From: Paenibacillus_AB hodogayensis
Lineage (GTDB): Bacteria > Bacillota > Bacilli > Paenibacillales > NBRC-103111
Assembly (NCBI RefSeq): GCF_039536325.1
Contig: NZ_BAAAYO010000012.1
Coordinates: 153,582 to 217,581 of the forward strand
DNA: 64,000 nt
Direction: 5' to 3'
Part shown: positions 34,057 through 41,836 of the stretch, in pieces
How positions within the stretch are numbered: position 1 is the stretch's first letter
Layout of the letters: each line of letters begins with the position of its first letter
Made by a program: the position numbers and the translations under genes
Notes under the pieces: generated by a model
The model's database searches: none
What the model was told of the DNA's origin: nothing
What the model saw: only the letters and a program-made list of their open reading frames with translations

Positions 34057-35511
34057 ATGTCACATCTGCGCGATATCCATCCGAAGCAATTGGCGGACCG
34101 TCTTGCCGATCGGCTCAATCACCCGCCGGACTTGATTAACCGAACGTTTACCCTATCGGAGAGCGTTCAACTGCACTGCCTGTTTATGCAAACACTCGTC
34201 GACATGGGGAAGATTGAGGATTACGTATTTCAGTTTCTGGATGGAGCACAGGCAGGCGGCACTGGCGACAAGCCCGAAAAGCTCGCTTCCGATTTATTGA
34301 AGAAAATACCGCTCGTCCCCTCGCAGGTAGCAACCGAGTTCGATGCCTGCATCCAAGGCTTGCTGAACGGACAGTGCATTCTGCTGCTGCCGCATACGAA
34401 TGAAGTTTTGCTGTTGGACGCTTCCGCTACAATCAATCGGGCGATTTCCGAGCCCAAAACCGAGACCACGGTGCACGGGCCGCGTGAAGGGCTTACCGAA
34501 AATATTGAGCTGAATTTGTGCCTGCTGCGCAAAAGAATCAGAGACCCCGATTTCTGTGTCGAGCTGCTGGAAGTCGGAAACGTGACCAAAACGAAGCTCC
34601 ATCTCCTTTACCTGCGTCACATGGCTCCTCCCGATGTCTTGGCATGCTTCCGGTCGCGGATTCGCTCGATCAAAACCGATGCGATACTGGACAGCACCTT
34701 TGTAGAGGAGTGGATTCAGGATAAAACGTTCTCCCCGTTCCCGACCATGCTGGAGACGGAGCGCCCAGATGTGGCGGCTTCGCATATTTTGGAGGGACGG
34801 GTGGTCGTGCTGGTCGATGGCAGCCCTTTTGCGCTGGTGGGCCCGATTACGTTTTTTCAATTTTTTACGGCGCCGGAAGACTATTACCAGAGAGCTGATA
34901 TCGCGACCTTGCTGCGCTGGCTGAGAATGCTGTCCTTTATGCTGGCCGTGTTCGTTCCTTCCATTTACATCGCCGTCGTCTCTTATCATCAGGAACTGCT
35001 GCCGAATCCGCTGCTGATCAACATTGCGGCTCAGCGGGAAGGCGTCCCTTTCCCCGCTTTTTTAGAGGCGCTACTTATGATGGTTACCTTTGAAGTGCTG
35101 CGTGAGGCAGGCCTTCGCATGCCGCGCATTGCCGGTCAGGCTATCTCCATCGTAGGCGCGCTTGTGCTGGGAGAGGCAGCTGTTCAAGCAGGGCTAGTTA
35201 CGGCCGCTATGGTCATTGTCGTGTCGACTACGGCGATTTCCAACTTCGTCTCTCCCGCTTACAGCTTTGGCATTACCCAAAGGCTTCTGCAGTTTGTCTA
35301 TATGGCTCTTGCCGGCTTTATGGGGCTGTTCGGTGTTTTATGCGGAGTGTTGTTCACCCTCGTCCATTTAACCTCCATCCGGTCATTTGGCGTACCTTAT
35401 ATGGCCCCGTTGGCGCCAACCGTGTTACAGGATTGGAAAGATATTGTGGTTCGGGCACCCCGTTCGTTCATGAAGAAGCCTCCGCTCATGAACCGCAAGA
35501 AGATCAAGTAG
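34057..35511 (+). CDS. Spore germination receptor subunit A (GerA/GerKA family)
   Basis: The 484-residue protein has the long hydrophilic N-terminal domain of A subunits (QGLLNGQCILLLPHTNEVL, ETTVHGPREGLTENIELNL) and a C-terminal bundle of membrane helices with LLINIAAQREGVPFPAF and RMPRIAGQAISIVGALVLG, all highly typical. A subunits form the ligand-gated pentameric channel of the receptor in the spore inner membrane. The ATG at 34057 is the first in frame that gives the usual N-terminus; its GAGGG ribosome site is somewhat far (13 bases). Confidence 0.9.
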   Translation: MSHLRDIHPKQLADRLADRLNHPPDLINRTFTLSESVQLHCLFMQTLVDMGKIEDYVFQFLDGAQAGGTGDKPEKLASDLLKKIPLVPSQVATEFDACIQGLLNGQCILLLPHTNEVLLLDASATINRAISEPKTETTVHGPREGLTENIELNLCLLRKRIRDPDFCVELLEVGNVTKTKLHLLYLRHMAPPDVLACFRSRIRSIKTDAILDSTFVEEWIQDKTFSPFPTMLETERPDVAASHILEGRVVVLVDGSPFALVGPITFFQFFTAPEDYYQRADIATLLRWLRMLSFMLAVFVPSIYIAVVSYHQELLPNPLLINIAAQREGVPFPAFLEALLMMVTFEVLREAGLRMPRIAGQAISIVGALVLGEAAVQAGLVTAAMVIVVSTTAISNFVSPAYSFGITQRLLQFVYMALAGFMGLFGVLCGVLFTLVHLTSIRSFGVPYMAPLAPTVLQDWKDIVVRAPRSFMKKPPLMNRKKIK

Positions 35512-35514
35512 AAG

Positions 35515-36711
35515 GTGAGACGATTGCGTGGAGAAAAGCTGTTGCTGCTCGTATGCGCCGTGTGCTGCCTGTTCGGGCTGACCGGATGCTGGGATTTGGC
35601 CGAGGTCAATCAATTGGCGATCGGCTCGCTGGCCGGGGGAGACGTGGACCCGAAGACGAATAACCAAATCGTCTACTACCATATTATTAATCCTTCGGCG
35701 ATCGCCGCCCAGCGGGGAACGACCGTTAAGGCTCCGGTCTACTCGTACCGGGTGGAAGCCCCGACACTGGCCCAGTTGTCGAAAAAGTCCTCCGATGTGA
35801 TCCCGCGAGAGCTGTTTCCCGACCAATTTCAATCTTATCTGGTGTCGGAACGGTTTGCGAGGCAAGGTCTCGAGCCGTTTATTAACTTTATTGAGCGGCA
35901 GTACAACCGCCGAACCGATCTTTACCTTCTCGTAACCGATACGCCAATGGAAGAGATGATGGATACCTTCACGCTGCTGGAAAAAGTGCCGGGACGCTAT
36001 TTGCGTTCGTTGGTCGAGTGGCAGGCCAAATCGTCCAGCACAGTCAGCCTGAAATCCAGGATCAAGGATCTGATCGAGAATATGGAGAGCTCGCGTCTGA
36101 CCGTACTTCCCCTTGTATCGCTACACCAGCCAACACAGGCGGACAATACGGCAAGATATGAGAAAATAGACGGCAGCAAGAGCAGTATCCAGGTGAACGG
36201 AGGCGCGGTATTCAACAAGGATACCATGATCGGAAAGCTCGATTTGCTCGATGTGTCCGTGTACCATCTGCTTAAAGGAGACACGAAGATCTTTTATTCG
36301 AACATCGAGCTGCCCTCCGGTCCGGTCGACCTTTCCGCGACCAAGATCAAGTCGAAAAAGCGGCTTTCGCTCGTAGAAGGCAAACCCGTCCTAGAAGTGA
36401 ACCTCCGGGCCAGCCTGGTAATTCTGAACAATGAACAAAAAGTAAAATTGACAACGGCCAACGTCGCCGAGATCAAAGAAGCGTTCAACGATCAAATCAA
36501 AGCGCTGGGGGAAGCTTTCTTTCAGCATTACACGGAAAAGGGTTGGGACTTGTTCGGACTGGAGGAGAGCGTCAAGAACAAACGCGGGGAGCAGTGGGCC
36601 CAAGCCCGGGAAGACAACAAATTGTGGCGGAAGACGATCATCCGCGTCCAAGCGTCCAGTACATTAAGAGATGTCGGTGGCGCGATTGATCCGTATAAAG
36701 GAGCGCATTGA
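35515..36711 (+). CDS. Spore germination lipoprotein, Ger(x)C family
   Basis: A 398-residue lipoprotein with a signal peptide ending in the lipobox LTGC, immediately followed by WDLAEVNQLAIG, the signature N-terminus of GerC proteins. The C subunit is anchored outside the spore inner membrane. It starts four bases after the gerA-type stop at GTG 35515; the TTG at 35524 has the better-placed AAGGTGAG site, so the true start may be there. Confidence 0.9.
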   Translation: MRRLRGEKLLLLVCAVCCLFGLTGCWDLAEVNQLAIGSLAGGDVDPKTNNQIVYYHIINPSAIAAQRGTTVKAPVYSYRVEAPTLAQLSKKSSDVIPRELFPDQFQSYLVSERFARQGLEPFINFIERQYNRRTDLYLLVTDTPMEEMMDTFTLLEKVPGRYLRSLVEWQAKSSSTVSLKSRIKDLIENMESSRLTVLPLVSLHQPTQADNTARYEKIDGSKSSIQVNGGAVFNKDTMIGKLDLLDVSVYHLLKGDTKIFYSNIELPSGPVDLSATKIKSKKRLSLVEGKPVLEVNLRASLVILNNEQKVKLTTANVAEIKEAFNDQIKALGEAFFQHYTEKGWDLFGLEESVKNKRGEQWAQAREDNKLWRKTIIRVQASSTLRDVGGAIDPYKGAH

Positions 36712-36713
36712 CC

Positions 36714-36821
36714 TAGTACAAAGTCAGAGCTAATCCTGTGTATGCCAGGAGGCTCGCTCCCTTGAGGTACAAGGGATTCAGTCTATTCCAAGGATACCGA
36801 TTAAGGTCTGACTTTGTACTA
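36714..36821. mobile_element. 108-bp MITE-like element with TA ends
   Basis: A perfect 15-bp inverted repeat, TAGTACAAAGTCAGA (36714-36728) and TCTGACTTTGTACTA (36807-36821), bounds about 78 bases with no coding capacity. If the outer TA is a target duplication, the terminal repeat is GTACAAAGTCAGA, as in IS630/Tc1-like elements. A related terminal stretch occurs at 10264-10292. It lies between gerC and the small 2-TM gene. Confidence 0.65.
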
Positions 36822-36841
36822 ATCCAGAAGGAGGCTTGCGG

Positions 36842-37045
36842 ATGATCTGGTTTATCCTTTTTTTCATCCTGGCGTTCGGCCTCGCACTCTATCAAATGCG
36901 CCGGCAGCGCAAGCCGGCCAAGGAAATCGCCGTTTTCTGCACGATCGCATCGATAGGCTTTGTGTGCTGGATCTTTGTGTTTCTGGAACGGCCTCTCAAA
37001 CCCAATCATTGGATTGCCTGGGTTATAGACAGGCTCGGGCTCTAA
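36842..37045 (+). CDS. Small 2-TM membrane protein in the ger operon (putative D subunit)
   Basis: A 67-residue protein with two hydrophobic segments (about 3-19 and 31-50) joined by a basic loop (RRQRKPAKE). ATG 36842 has AGGAGG seven bases upstream. Some Bacillus and clostridial ger operons carry a small two-helix D protein that modulates receptor function; size, topology and position support that, but sequence similarity is not established here. Confidence 0.7.
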   Translation: MIWFILFFILAFGLALYQMRRQRKPAKEIAVFCTIASIGFVCWIFVFLERPLKPNHWIAWVIDRLGL

Positions 37046-37088
37046 GCAAAAACATGGAAGACGTCACCATCTTAGGCGGGGTGAGGAA

Positions 37089-38177
37089 ATGAGAGAACAG
37101 GTTCGGATCAGCAGCTGGCAGTTTTATCTTCTAAGCTTCGTCTATACGATGGGGACGACGTTCTTTCTCCGTCCCGGAGCCCTTATCGCCATTGCCAAGC
37201 AGGATGCCTGGATAGTATGGACGTGGACTGGAGCAGCCGGAATCGGAATGGTCTACTTATGGGTAAAACTGGCAGAGCAGTACCCCCAAATGACATGGAT
37301 TGAAATATGTACGGCGGCTGCAGGCAAATGGCTCGGCGGCGCGATCGCCCTGCTGTATATCGGCTTCTTCATCCAATTATCCAGTTGGGTTGTCCGGAAT
37401 TTGGGCGATTTTATGACCACTACTTTAATGCCGCGGACCCCGATTTCCGTCTTTCACATCATGCTGCTGCTTGTAGTCTGCTATGCCGCGATCAAGGGAC
37501 CCGAGACGATCGCCAGAACGAACGAGATTCTGACACCCGTCATTATGTTGACGTTCCTGGTCATATGTTTTCTAATGATTCCTGAATGGGATACAGAACG
37601 GCTGCAGCCCGCCTTCCGCCTAAACGTGTGGAAGACGGTAAGGGAGACGCGCAACATTATCGCCTTCCCCTTCATTGAGGTTATCACATTGATGATGCTG
37701 TTCCCGTATGTGCGGAAGGGTGGAAAAAAAGCGTTATTCTGGGGAGTGCTTATCGGCGCGCTCTTCCTATGCGCCCTAACGTTGTTTATGGTAGGCGTTC
37801 TGGGGGTCACGCGCGCGTCGCACGGAACGTCCCCCTTGTTTCTGATCGTCCAGGAAATCCGGATTGGCTCGTTCATCGAGCATCTCGAGGCTTCGGTCAC
37901 GGTTGTTTTGCTGGTGGCGATCTTCATCAAGCTGTCTACGACGTTTTACGCCGCCGTATTCGGACTTTGTCAGCTGCTCGGCCTGAAAGATAGAACGTGG
38001 GTCGCCGTGCCGCTTATCTTGATCGTCTCCAGTTTGGCTCTTGGCAGCGAAAACATTGTGGAAAATATTTCGTGGGACACCCGGTATGTGTTCGAATACG
38101 AGCTTTTGTACGGCCTTTTGTTTCCGCTCCTATTCCTGGTGCTTGCCCGGTTTCGCAAGCGGCGTGTACGAAGCTGA
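37089..38177 (+). CDS. Spore germination receptor subunit B (GerB-type permease)
   Basis: A 362-residue protein with about ten membrane helices of the APC-related endospore germination permease family (ISSWQFYLLSFVYTMGTTFF, FPFIEVITLMMLFPYV). B subunits bind germinants such as amino acids or sugars. Start ATG follows GGGGTGAGGAA. Last gene of the operon; which germinant it senses cannot be read. Confidence 0.9.
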   Translation: MREQVRISSWQFYLLSFVYTMGTTFFLRPGALIAIAKQDAWIVWTWTGAAGIGMVYLWVKLAEQYPQMTWIEICTAAAGKWLGGAIALLYIGFFIQLSSWVVRNLGDFMTTTLMPRTPISVFHIMLLLVVCYAAIKGPETIARTNEILTPVIMLTFLVICFLMIPEWDTERLQPAFRLNVWKTVRETRNIIAFPFIEVITLMMLFPYVRKGGKKALFWGVLIGALFLCALTLFMVGVLGVTRASHGTSPLFLIVQEIRIGSFIEHLEASVTVVLLVAIFIKLSTTFYAAVFGLCQLLGLKDRTWVAVPLILIVSSLALGSENIVENISWDTRYVFEYELLYGLLFPLLFLVLARFRKRRVRS

Positions 38178-38197
38178 ATTCTGGATCTGCCCCGCCT

Positions 38198-38239
38198 CCG
38201 GAGGGCAACGTTTGCAAGCGGCAGCAAGCCGCCCTCCGG
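38198..38239 (+). terminator. Inverted repeat after the ger operon
   Basis: CCGGAGGGC and GCCCTCCGG form a 9-bp stem with an inner TTGC/GCAA. No oligo-T follows, so it is only a possible transcript end. Confidence 0.35.
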
Positions 38240-38400
38240 GGCGAGAACTTAGGTGAGGCGCACCTTGTGCATTGGCATCTACCTTGCGAACACGATTGTT
38301 GCGAGAATCTGCGGTATAAGGTTGCCTGAATGTCCGTGCGACCGGAAGGGCGATCTAATTGAGCTCCAGCGCCAGATCTGAAGCTTTATCAAAAACAAAA

Positions 38401-38424
38401 AAAAGCCTTATGAATCAAGGCTTT
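38401..38424 (-). terminator. Terminator of the tRNA-Pro/tRNA-Gly unit
   Basis: AAAGCCTT/AAGGCTTT stem, followed on the minus strand by a run of eight T, 13 bases after tRNA-Gly. Confidence 0.88.
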
Positions 38425-38436
38425 TCGATCTCATGA

Positions 38437-38510
38437 TGGAGCGGGTGATGGGAATCGAACCCACGCTATTAGCTTGGAAGGCTAAAGTTCTACCATTGAA
38501 CTACACCCGC
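38437..38510 (-). tRNA. tRNA-Gly (anticodon TCC)
   Basis: Cloverleaf with acceptor GCGGGTG/CACCCGC, anticodon loop CTTCCAA (TCC) and GGTTCGATTCC T-arm. The CCA end is encoded. It is the second gene of a two-tRNA unit. Confidence 0.95.
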
Positions 38511-38529
38511 ATATCAGGGAAATACAAAA

Positions 38530-38606
38530 TGGTCGGGACGACACGATTTGAACATGCGACCCCCTGGTCCCAAACCAGGTGCTCTACCAAGCTGAGCTAC
38601 GTCCCG
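38530..38606 (-). tRNA. tRNA-Pro (anticodon TGG)
   Basis: Acceptor CGGGACG/CGTCCCG, anticodon stem CCTGG/CCAGG with loop TTTGGGA (TGG), T-arm TGTTCAAATC, encoded CCA. First gene of the two-tRNA unit. Confidence 0.95.
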
Positions 38607-38627
38607 TTTCTGAAAGTCACATATGCT

Positions 38628-38655
38628 ATTTTACCATAAGCGACTTTCATGTCAA
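38628..38655 (-). promoter_or_regulatory. SigA promoter of the tRNA-Pro/tRNA-Gly unit
   Basis: TTGACA, 16-base spacer, TAAAAT on the minus strand, 22 bases before tRNA-Pro. Confidence 0.8.
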
Positions 38656-38682
38656 CCTTTTTTCCCAGAATTATCATCATCG

Positions 38683-39665
38683 GTATGCTACAGCATCGAT
38701 TGCAGACGGACGACTGCCTGTACGCGGTCGACTACATCCAGCTTGCTGTATACGGTGCTGATATAATTGCGAACGGTCCCTTCGGCAATGCGCAGCTACG
38801 CCGCGACTTCCCGGTTGCTTGCTCCTTTCACGAGCAGAAGGGATATGCTTTTCCCGCTCGCCAAAATAAGACGACGTGACAATCGAAAGCTCAAGTCGTG
38901 CCGTTGAGTGCCTTCTCCGCCGAGGTCGGGAGCCCCGGCCGATACAAAGGAATCCGGATGAGTAGCAAACAGCCTTCACCCTCTCGAGGAAAGCTTGAAG
39001 CATAATCGCATACCGGCTTGCCAGCATTGTTCATCCAGCAATTCCGTCGCAAGGCGCAAATAGGCCAGCGCTGTCTCGTAGGCAAGCGCCTGCTTGGCCT
39101 GCAGCGCCCTTCTTACGTTCAGTTCTGCAAGCTCCACCTGCCTAGAAATGTGTCTAGCCGATTCCGCCGTTCGATTCAAATGATGCAAAATGAGAAAAAT
39201 ATCTTCCTCCTCTCCCCGTTTCCACTTATCCGCCAGTTCCCAGCCTATCCCAGCATGAATCCGGAGGCGATCGGCCTGAGGGAGCCGGGTGTACAGTGAC
39301 GTCTGGATTTGATCGTGCCGGAAGACGTACTCGCCGGCCCATGCCCCTTTAGGCTACAAAAGCCGTTCGCGAACGGCATCCCCTGCCAGTTCCCTAACCG
39401 TTTCAGACGGAAGGCCCGTTATGCGCGCTAAGCGCTGGCGTAACGAGACGGAGGCATCTTCTCCAAACATTTATGAACGATTTCCGCTACCATCGAATCG
39501 AGCCATTGCACTCATGGACGAGCTCCGGCCAAGAAGCCAAATGGTGATAAGCCCATTCCAGAGCATTGTTTCCGTGAAACGGCAGGCTTCCGGTAAACCA
39601 TTCATATAGCAGCACGCCGATCGAATACACATCAGCCCGATAGTCCGGCGCCTGTCCCATACAAG
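38683..39665 (-). pseudogene. Remnant of a Ser/Thr-kinase/AAA-ATPase/LuxR regulator
   Basis: Read on the minus strand, fragments in family order survive: a protein-kinase subdomain IX-like piece ([16 protein letters not shown], near 39650-39560), an ATPase-region piece (EYVFRHDQIQTSLYTRLP, near 39335-39280), a helical-repeat piece (QALAYETALAYLRLATELL, near 39110-39050) and a LuxR helix-turn-helix (GTVRNYISTVYSKLDVVDR) ending at a stop at 38683. The last has an in-frame TAG inside the helix. These belong to a PknK-like multidomain protein normally over 1,500 residues, so large internal deletions and frameshifts have occurred. Confidence 0.8.
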
Positions 39666-39795
39666 ACTAAGTTAAGAGCCGGGATACGGCTCCGCAATAG
39701 AAGGCAGCCGGCCAGAAGCGATCGACTGCCTTTATTAAATCGAGGGAGAAATGTTTTTTGATGTCGTCCCTACCCCAGCAGAGCTATTCGCCGTC

Positions 39796-40389
39796 TTAAG
39801 GGCTCTTAATCAGACGCATGATCGTGTCGACAGCCGACAGCGATACTTGCGGATACCCTTTTACCGGCAGCAAAATAATGCCGTGCAGCAGCGAAATGAA
39901 CAACAACGCCTTTTCCTCCGGGTCGCCCTGGATCACCGATCCGTCGCGCTGCCCTTCCTCCATAATTTGAATCAGCGGCCGATAATTGTCGACCGACTGT
40001 CTGATCATCGCCTGCTTTTCTTCGTACGGGAACATTTCCACCGTTTTGGCCTGCAGGACGAGTAAAAAATATTTGACGATATCGCTGCTCTGCACGTACG
40101 TTTCGGCCAGCCAGCGCAGCTTGTCGATGGCCAGACCAGGCTGTGCCCGCGCTTCGCTCAGCCGCTCGACAAAATTACTGCCCGCCGTGCCCAGCAGGTG
40201 CGCATAAATTTCCTCTTTCGAAGCGAAATAGTTATAGAGATTGGCGTGGCTCAAACCGACAGCAGCTGCAATTTCACTCATTTTGGAAGCGACGAGCCCG
40301 CGGCGGGAAAATACCTCCAGCGCAGCATCGAGAATTTGCTGCCGACGCGCTTCGCGCTGCAGGCGGTCCTTGCTTGCATTTCGGGCCAA
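39796..40389 (-). CDS. TetR/AcrR-family repressor next to the sulfur operon
   Basis: A 197-residue regulator with the TetR helix-turn-helix near residues 17-63 (RQQILDAALEVFSRRG, ASKMSEIAAAVGLSHANLYN) and a helical ligand domain. It is divergent from the dioxygenase/sulfatase/ssu operon and 450 bases from it; a 24-bp palindrome lies at the operon's promoter. Repression of this operon is the natural inference; the inducer is unknown. Its own promoter must be in 40390-40560. Confidence 0.85.
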   Translation of the reverse strand: MARNASKDRLQREARRQQILDAALEVFSRRGLVASKMSEIAAAVGLSHANLYNYFASKEEIYAHLLGTAGSNFVERLSEARAQPGLAIDKLRWLAETYVQSSDIVKYFLLVLQAKTVEMFPYEEKQAMIRQSVDNYRPLIQIMEEGQRDGSVIQGDPEEKALLFISLLHGIILLPVKGYPQVSLSAVDTIMRLIKSP

Positions 40390-40559
40390 CCGAAATCCCT
40401 CCTTACATTAAACCATCTGTCGATGCATATGTAGCACGTGCGGCCGCAACTGGCGGAAGCTCGTACGATCTTATGACGGGGCGGCTTCAGCGACACGGTG
40501 ATTATATCACGTTTGGGGAGGAGGAAAAAACACTCGGTTTAAAAACCGACTATTCCGAG

Positions 40560-40588
40560 TTGACAAAAGGTATTTAGGGTGATACGCT
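40560..40588 (+). promoter_or_regulatory. SigA promoter of the sulfur operon
   Basis: TTGACA, 17-base spacer, TACGCT. It lies just before the palindromic operator. Confidence 0.65.
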
Positions 40589-40600
40589 TAGACCATTCTA

Positions 40601-40624
40601 AACTGACTGACACATCAGTAAGTT
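40601..40624. promoter_or_regulatory. Palindromic operator, probably for the adjacent TetR protein
   Basis: AACT-n-ACTGA-CACA-TCAGT-n-AGTT: a 24-bp near-perfect inverted repeat 13-36 bases after the -10, where a bound repressor would block initiation or elongation. Confidence 0.7.
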
Positions 40625-40643
40625 AGTAAAACTGAGGTGCTTC

Positions 40644-40751
40644 ATGAATCTACTGGACTACCGGAGGTTCAGCTTGCAGGACATTCTGCAGGTTGTGCCT
40701 CCATTTTTTTACGAGATCAGAAAGTATAAGCTCCGGAGCAATTCTCCCTGA
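40644..40751 (+). CDS. Short leader ORF (35 aa) upstream of the dioxygenase gene
   Basis: ATG 40644 is preceded by GAGGTG and opens a 35-codon frame (MNLLDYRRFSLQDILQVV...) that runs through the hairpin at 40663-40710 and ends at TGA 40751. No cysteine or methionine run is present. It could be a leader peptide whose translation melts the hairpin, or a chance frame. Confidence 0.35.
   Translation: MNLLDYRRFSLQDILQVVPPFFYEIRKYKLRSNSP
40663..40710 (+). terminator. Possible leader terminator/attenuator before the dioxygenase gene
   Basis: GGAGG/CCTCC outer stem with inner TGCAG/CTGCA, separated by 7 x 7 internal loops, followed by seven T. It lies after promoter and operator and before the first gene. 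Confidence 0.5.
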
Positions 40752-40790
40752 TCTCGCATGAAAAGTTTCCGCTAACACCGGGCCAACTAC
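40713..40790 (+). repeat. Left copy of the non-coding repeat bracketing the sulfur operon
   Basis: GAGATCAG (40713-40720) and CTGATCTC (40748-40755) form an inverted repeat; then GCATGAAAAGTT and CTAACnCCGGGCCAACT, both shared with 47029-47115. Confidence 0.65.
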
Positions 40791-40837
40791 CCGAGGCGAT
40801 TCAATAGAAGCTTTTCTCATTAGGAGGAGGAATATCC

Positions 40838-41764
40838 ATGTCAGACACGATCGCTCAAGAGGAACGGCCGCTAAAGCTGCCATATCGCAACCAGTTCAAG
40901 GGAGCCCGCGTGCTGAACAGGCTGCCGGCGGGGGTGCAGGAACGGCCGTATACGCTGTTCGTCGTCAAGCCGCTCGGACCGCTGATCGGCGCAGAGATCA
41001 CCGGCATCGACCTGAGCGAGCCGATAGGGCCGGAGATTAAGGCCGAGCTGAACCGGGCCTTGCTCGAATGGAAGGTGATTTTTTTTCGCAACCAGCGCAT
41101 AACGACCGAGCAGCAGCTTGCTTTCGGCAAGCTGTGGGGCGAGCTGGAGACGCATCCCTTCTCACCGCGCGGCGCTCATGACGAAATCGTCCGGTTGGCC
41201 AAGGACGAGAAGGAGGCCGGCAAGGAGAACAGCTGGCACGCCGATGTGACCTGGCGGCCGAATCCGGCACTCGGTACGGTGCTGCGGTTGATCGAGGTGC
41301 CCGCGCACGGCGGCGATACGCTGTTCGCTGATATGGGAGCGGCTTACGATAACTTGGCCGATGACGTCAAAGCGCAAATCGACGGGCTGAAGGCGTACCA
41401 CGATTTCACCCATGTGTTCGGCAGCCGTCTGTCGCCCGAACGGTTGGCCGCTTACCAGCAGCAGTTTCCGCCGGCCGCTCATCCGGTCGTGCGTACGCAT
41501 CCGGAAACCGGCCGCAAGCTGCTGTTCGTCAATTCGTCCTTTACGACGCGCATTGTCGGCTGGGAGCCGGAGGCGAGCGAACGGCTTCTGCAGCACCTGT
41601 TTCAACAGGCGGCCGTACCGGAGTATCAGGTTCGGTTCCGCTGGGAAGCCGACTCGATCGCATTCTGGGACAACCGCGCAACCCAGCATTACGCCGTGTC
41701 CGATTATTACCCGCACCGCCGAGTGGCGGAGCGCGTGGCGATCGTAGGCGACCGGCCATACTGA
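40838..41764 (+). CDS. TauD/AtsK-type Fe(II)/2-oxoglutarate dioxygenase
   Basis: The 308-residue enzyme carries the metal facial triad His134 and Asp136 in SWHADVTWRP and His284 in NRATQHYAVSDY, with Arg294/295 for 2-oxoglutarate. TauD-family enzymes release sulfite or sulfate from taurine, alkylsulfonates or alkylsulfates. The long N-terminus and the sulfatase neighbour favour an alkylsulfatase (AtsK-like) over a strict taurine dioxygenase, but this is inference. The start ATG has AGGAGGAGG upstream. First structural gene of the operon. Confidence 0.9.
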   Translation: MSDTIAQEERPLKLPYRNQFKGARVLNRLPAGVQERPYTLFVVKPLGPLIGAEITGIDLSEPIGPEIKAELNRALLEWKVIFFRNQRITTEQQLAFGKLWGELETHPFSPRGAHDEIVRLAKDEKEAGKENSWHADVTWRPNPALGTVLRLIEVPAHGGDTLFADMGAAYDNLADDVKAQIDGLKAYHDFTHVFGSRLSPERLAAYQQQFPPAAHPVVRTHPETGRKLLFVNSSFTTRIVGWEPEASERLLQHLFQQAAVPEYQVRFRWEADSIAFWDNRATQHYAVSDYYPHRRVAERVAIVGDRPY

Positions 41765-41836
41765 AGCGCAGTACGCAAGGCGTTTGCCGGACGACCGGCA
41801 AACGATCGATTTTTCATAAAAAGCGAGGGAAATTCG

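Noticed and set aside
40644..40751. Cysteine- or methionine-type leader peptide controlling the sulfur operon
   Set aside because: The 35-residue frame has no Cys run and only the starting Met, so amino-acid-specific attenuation is not supported.
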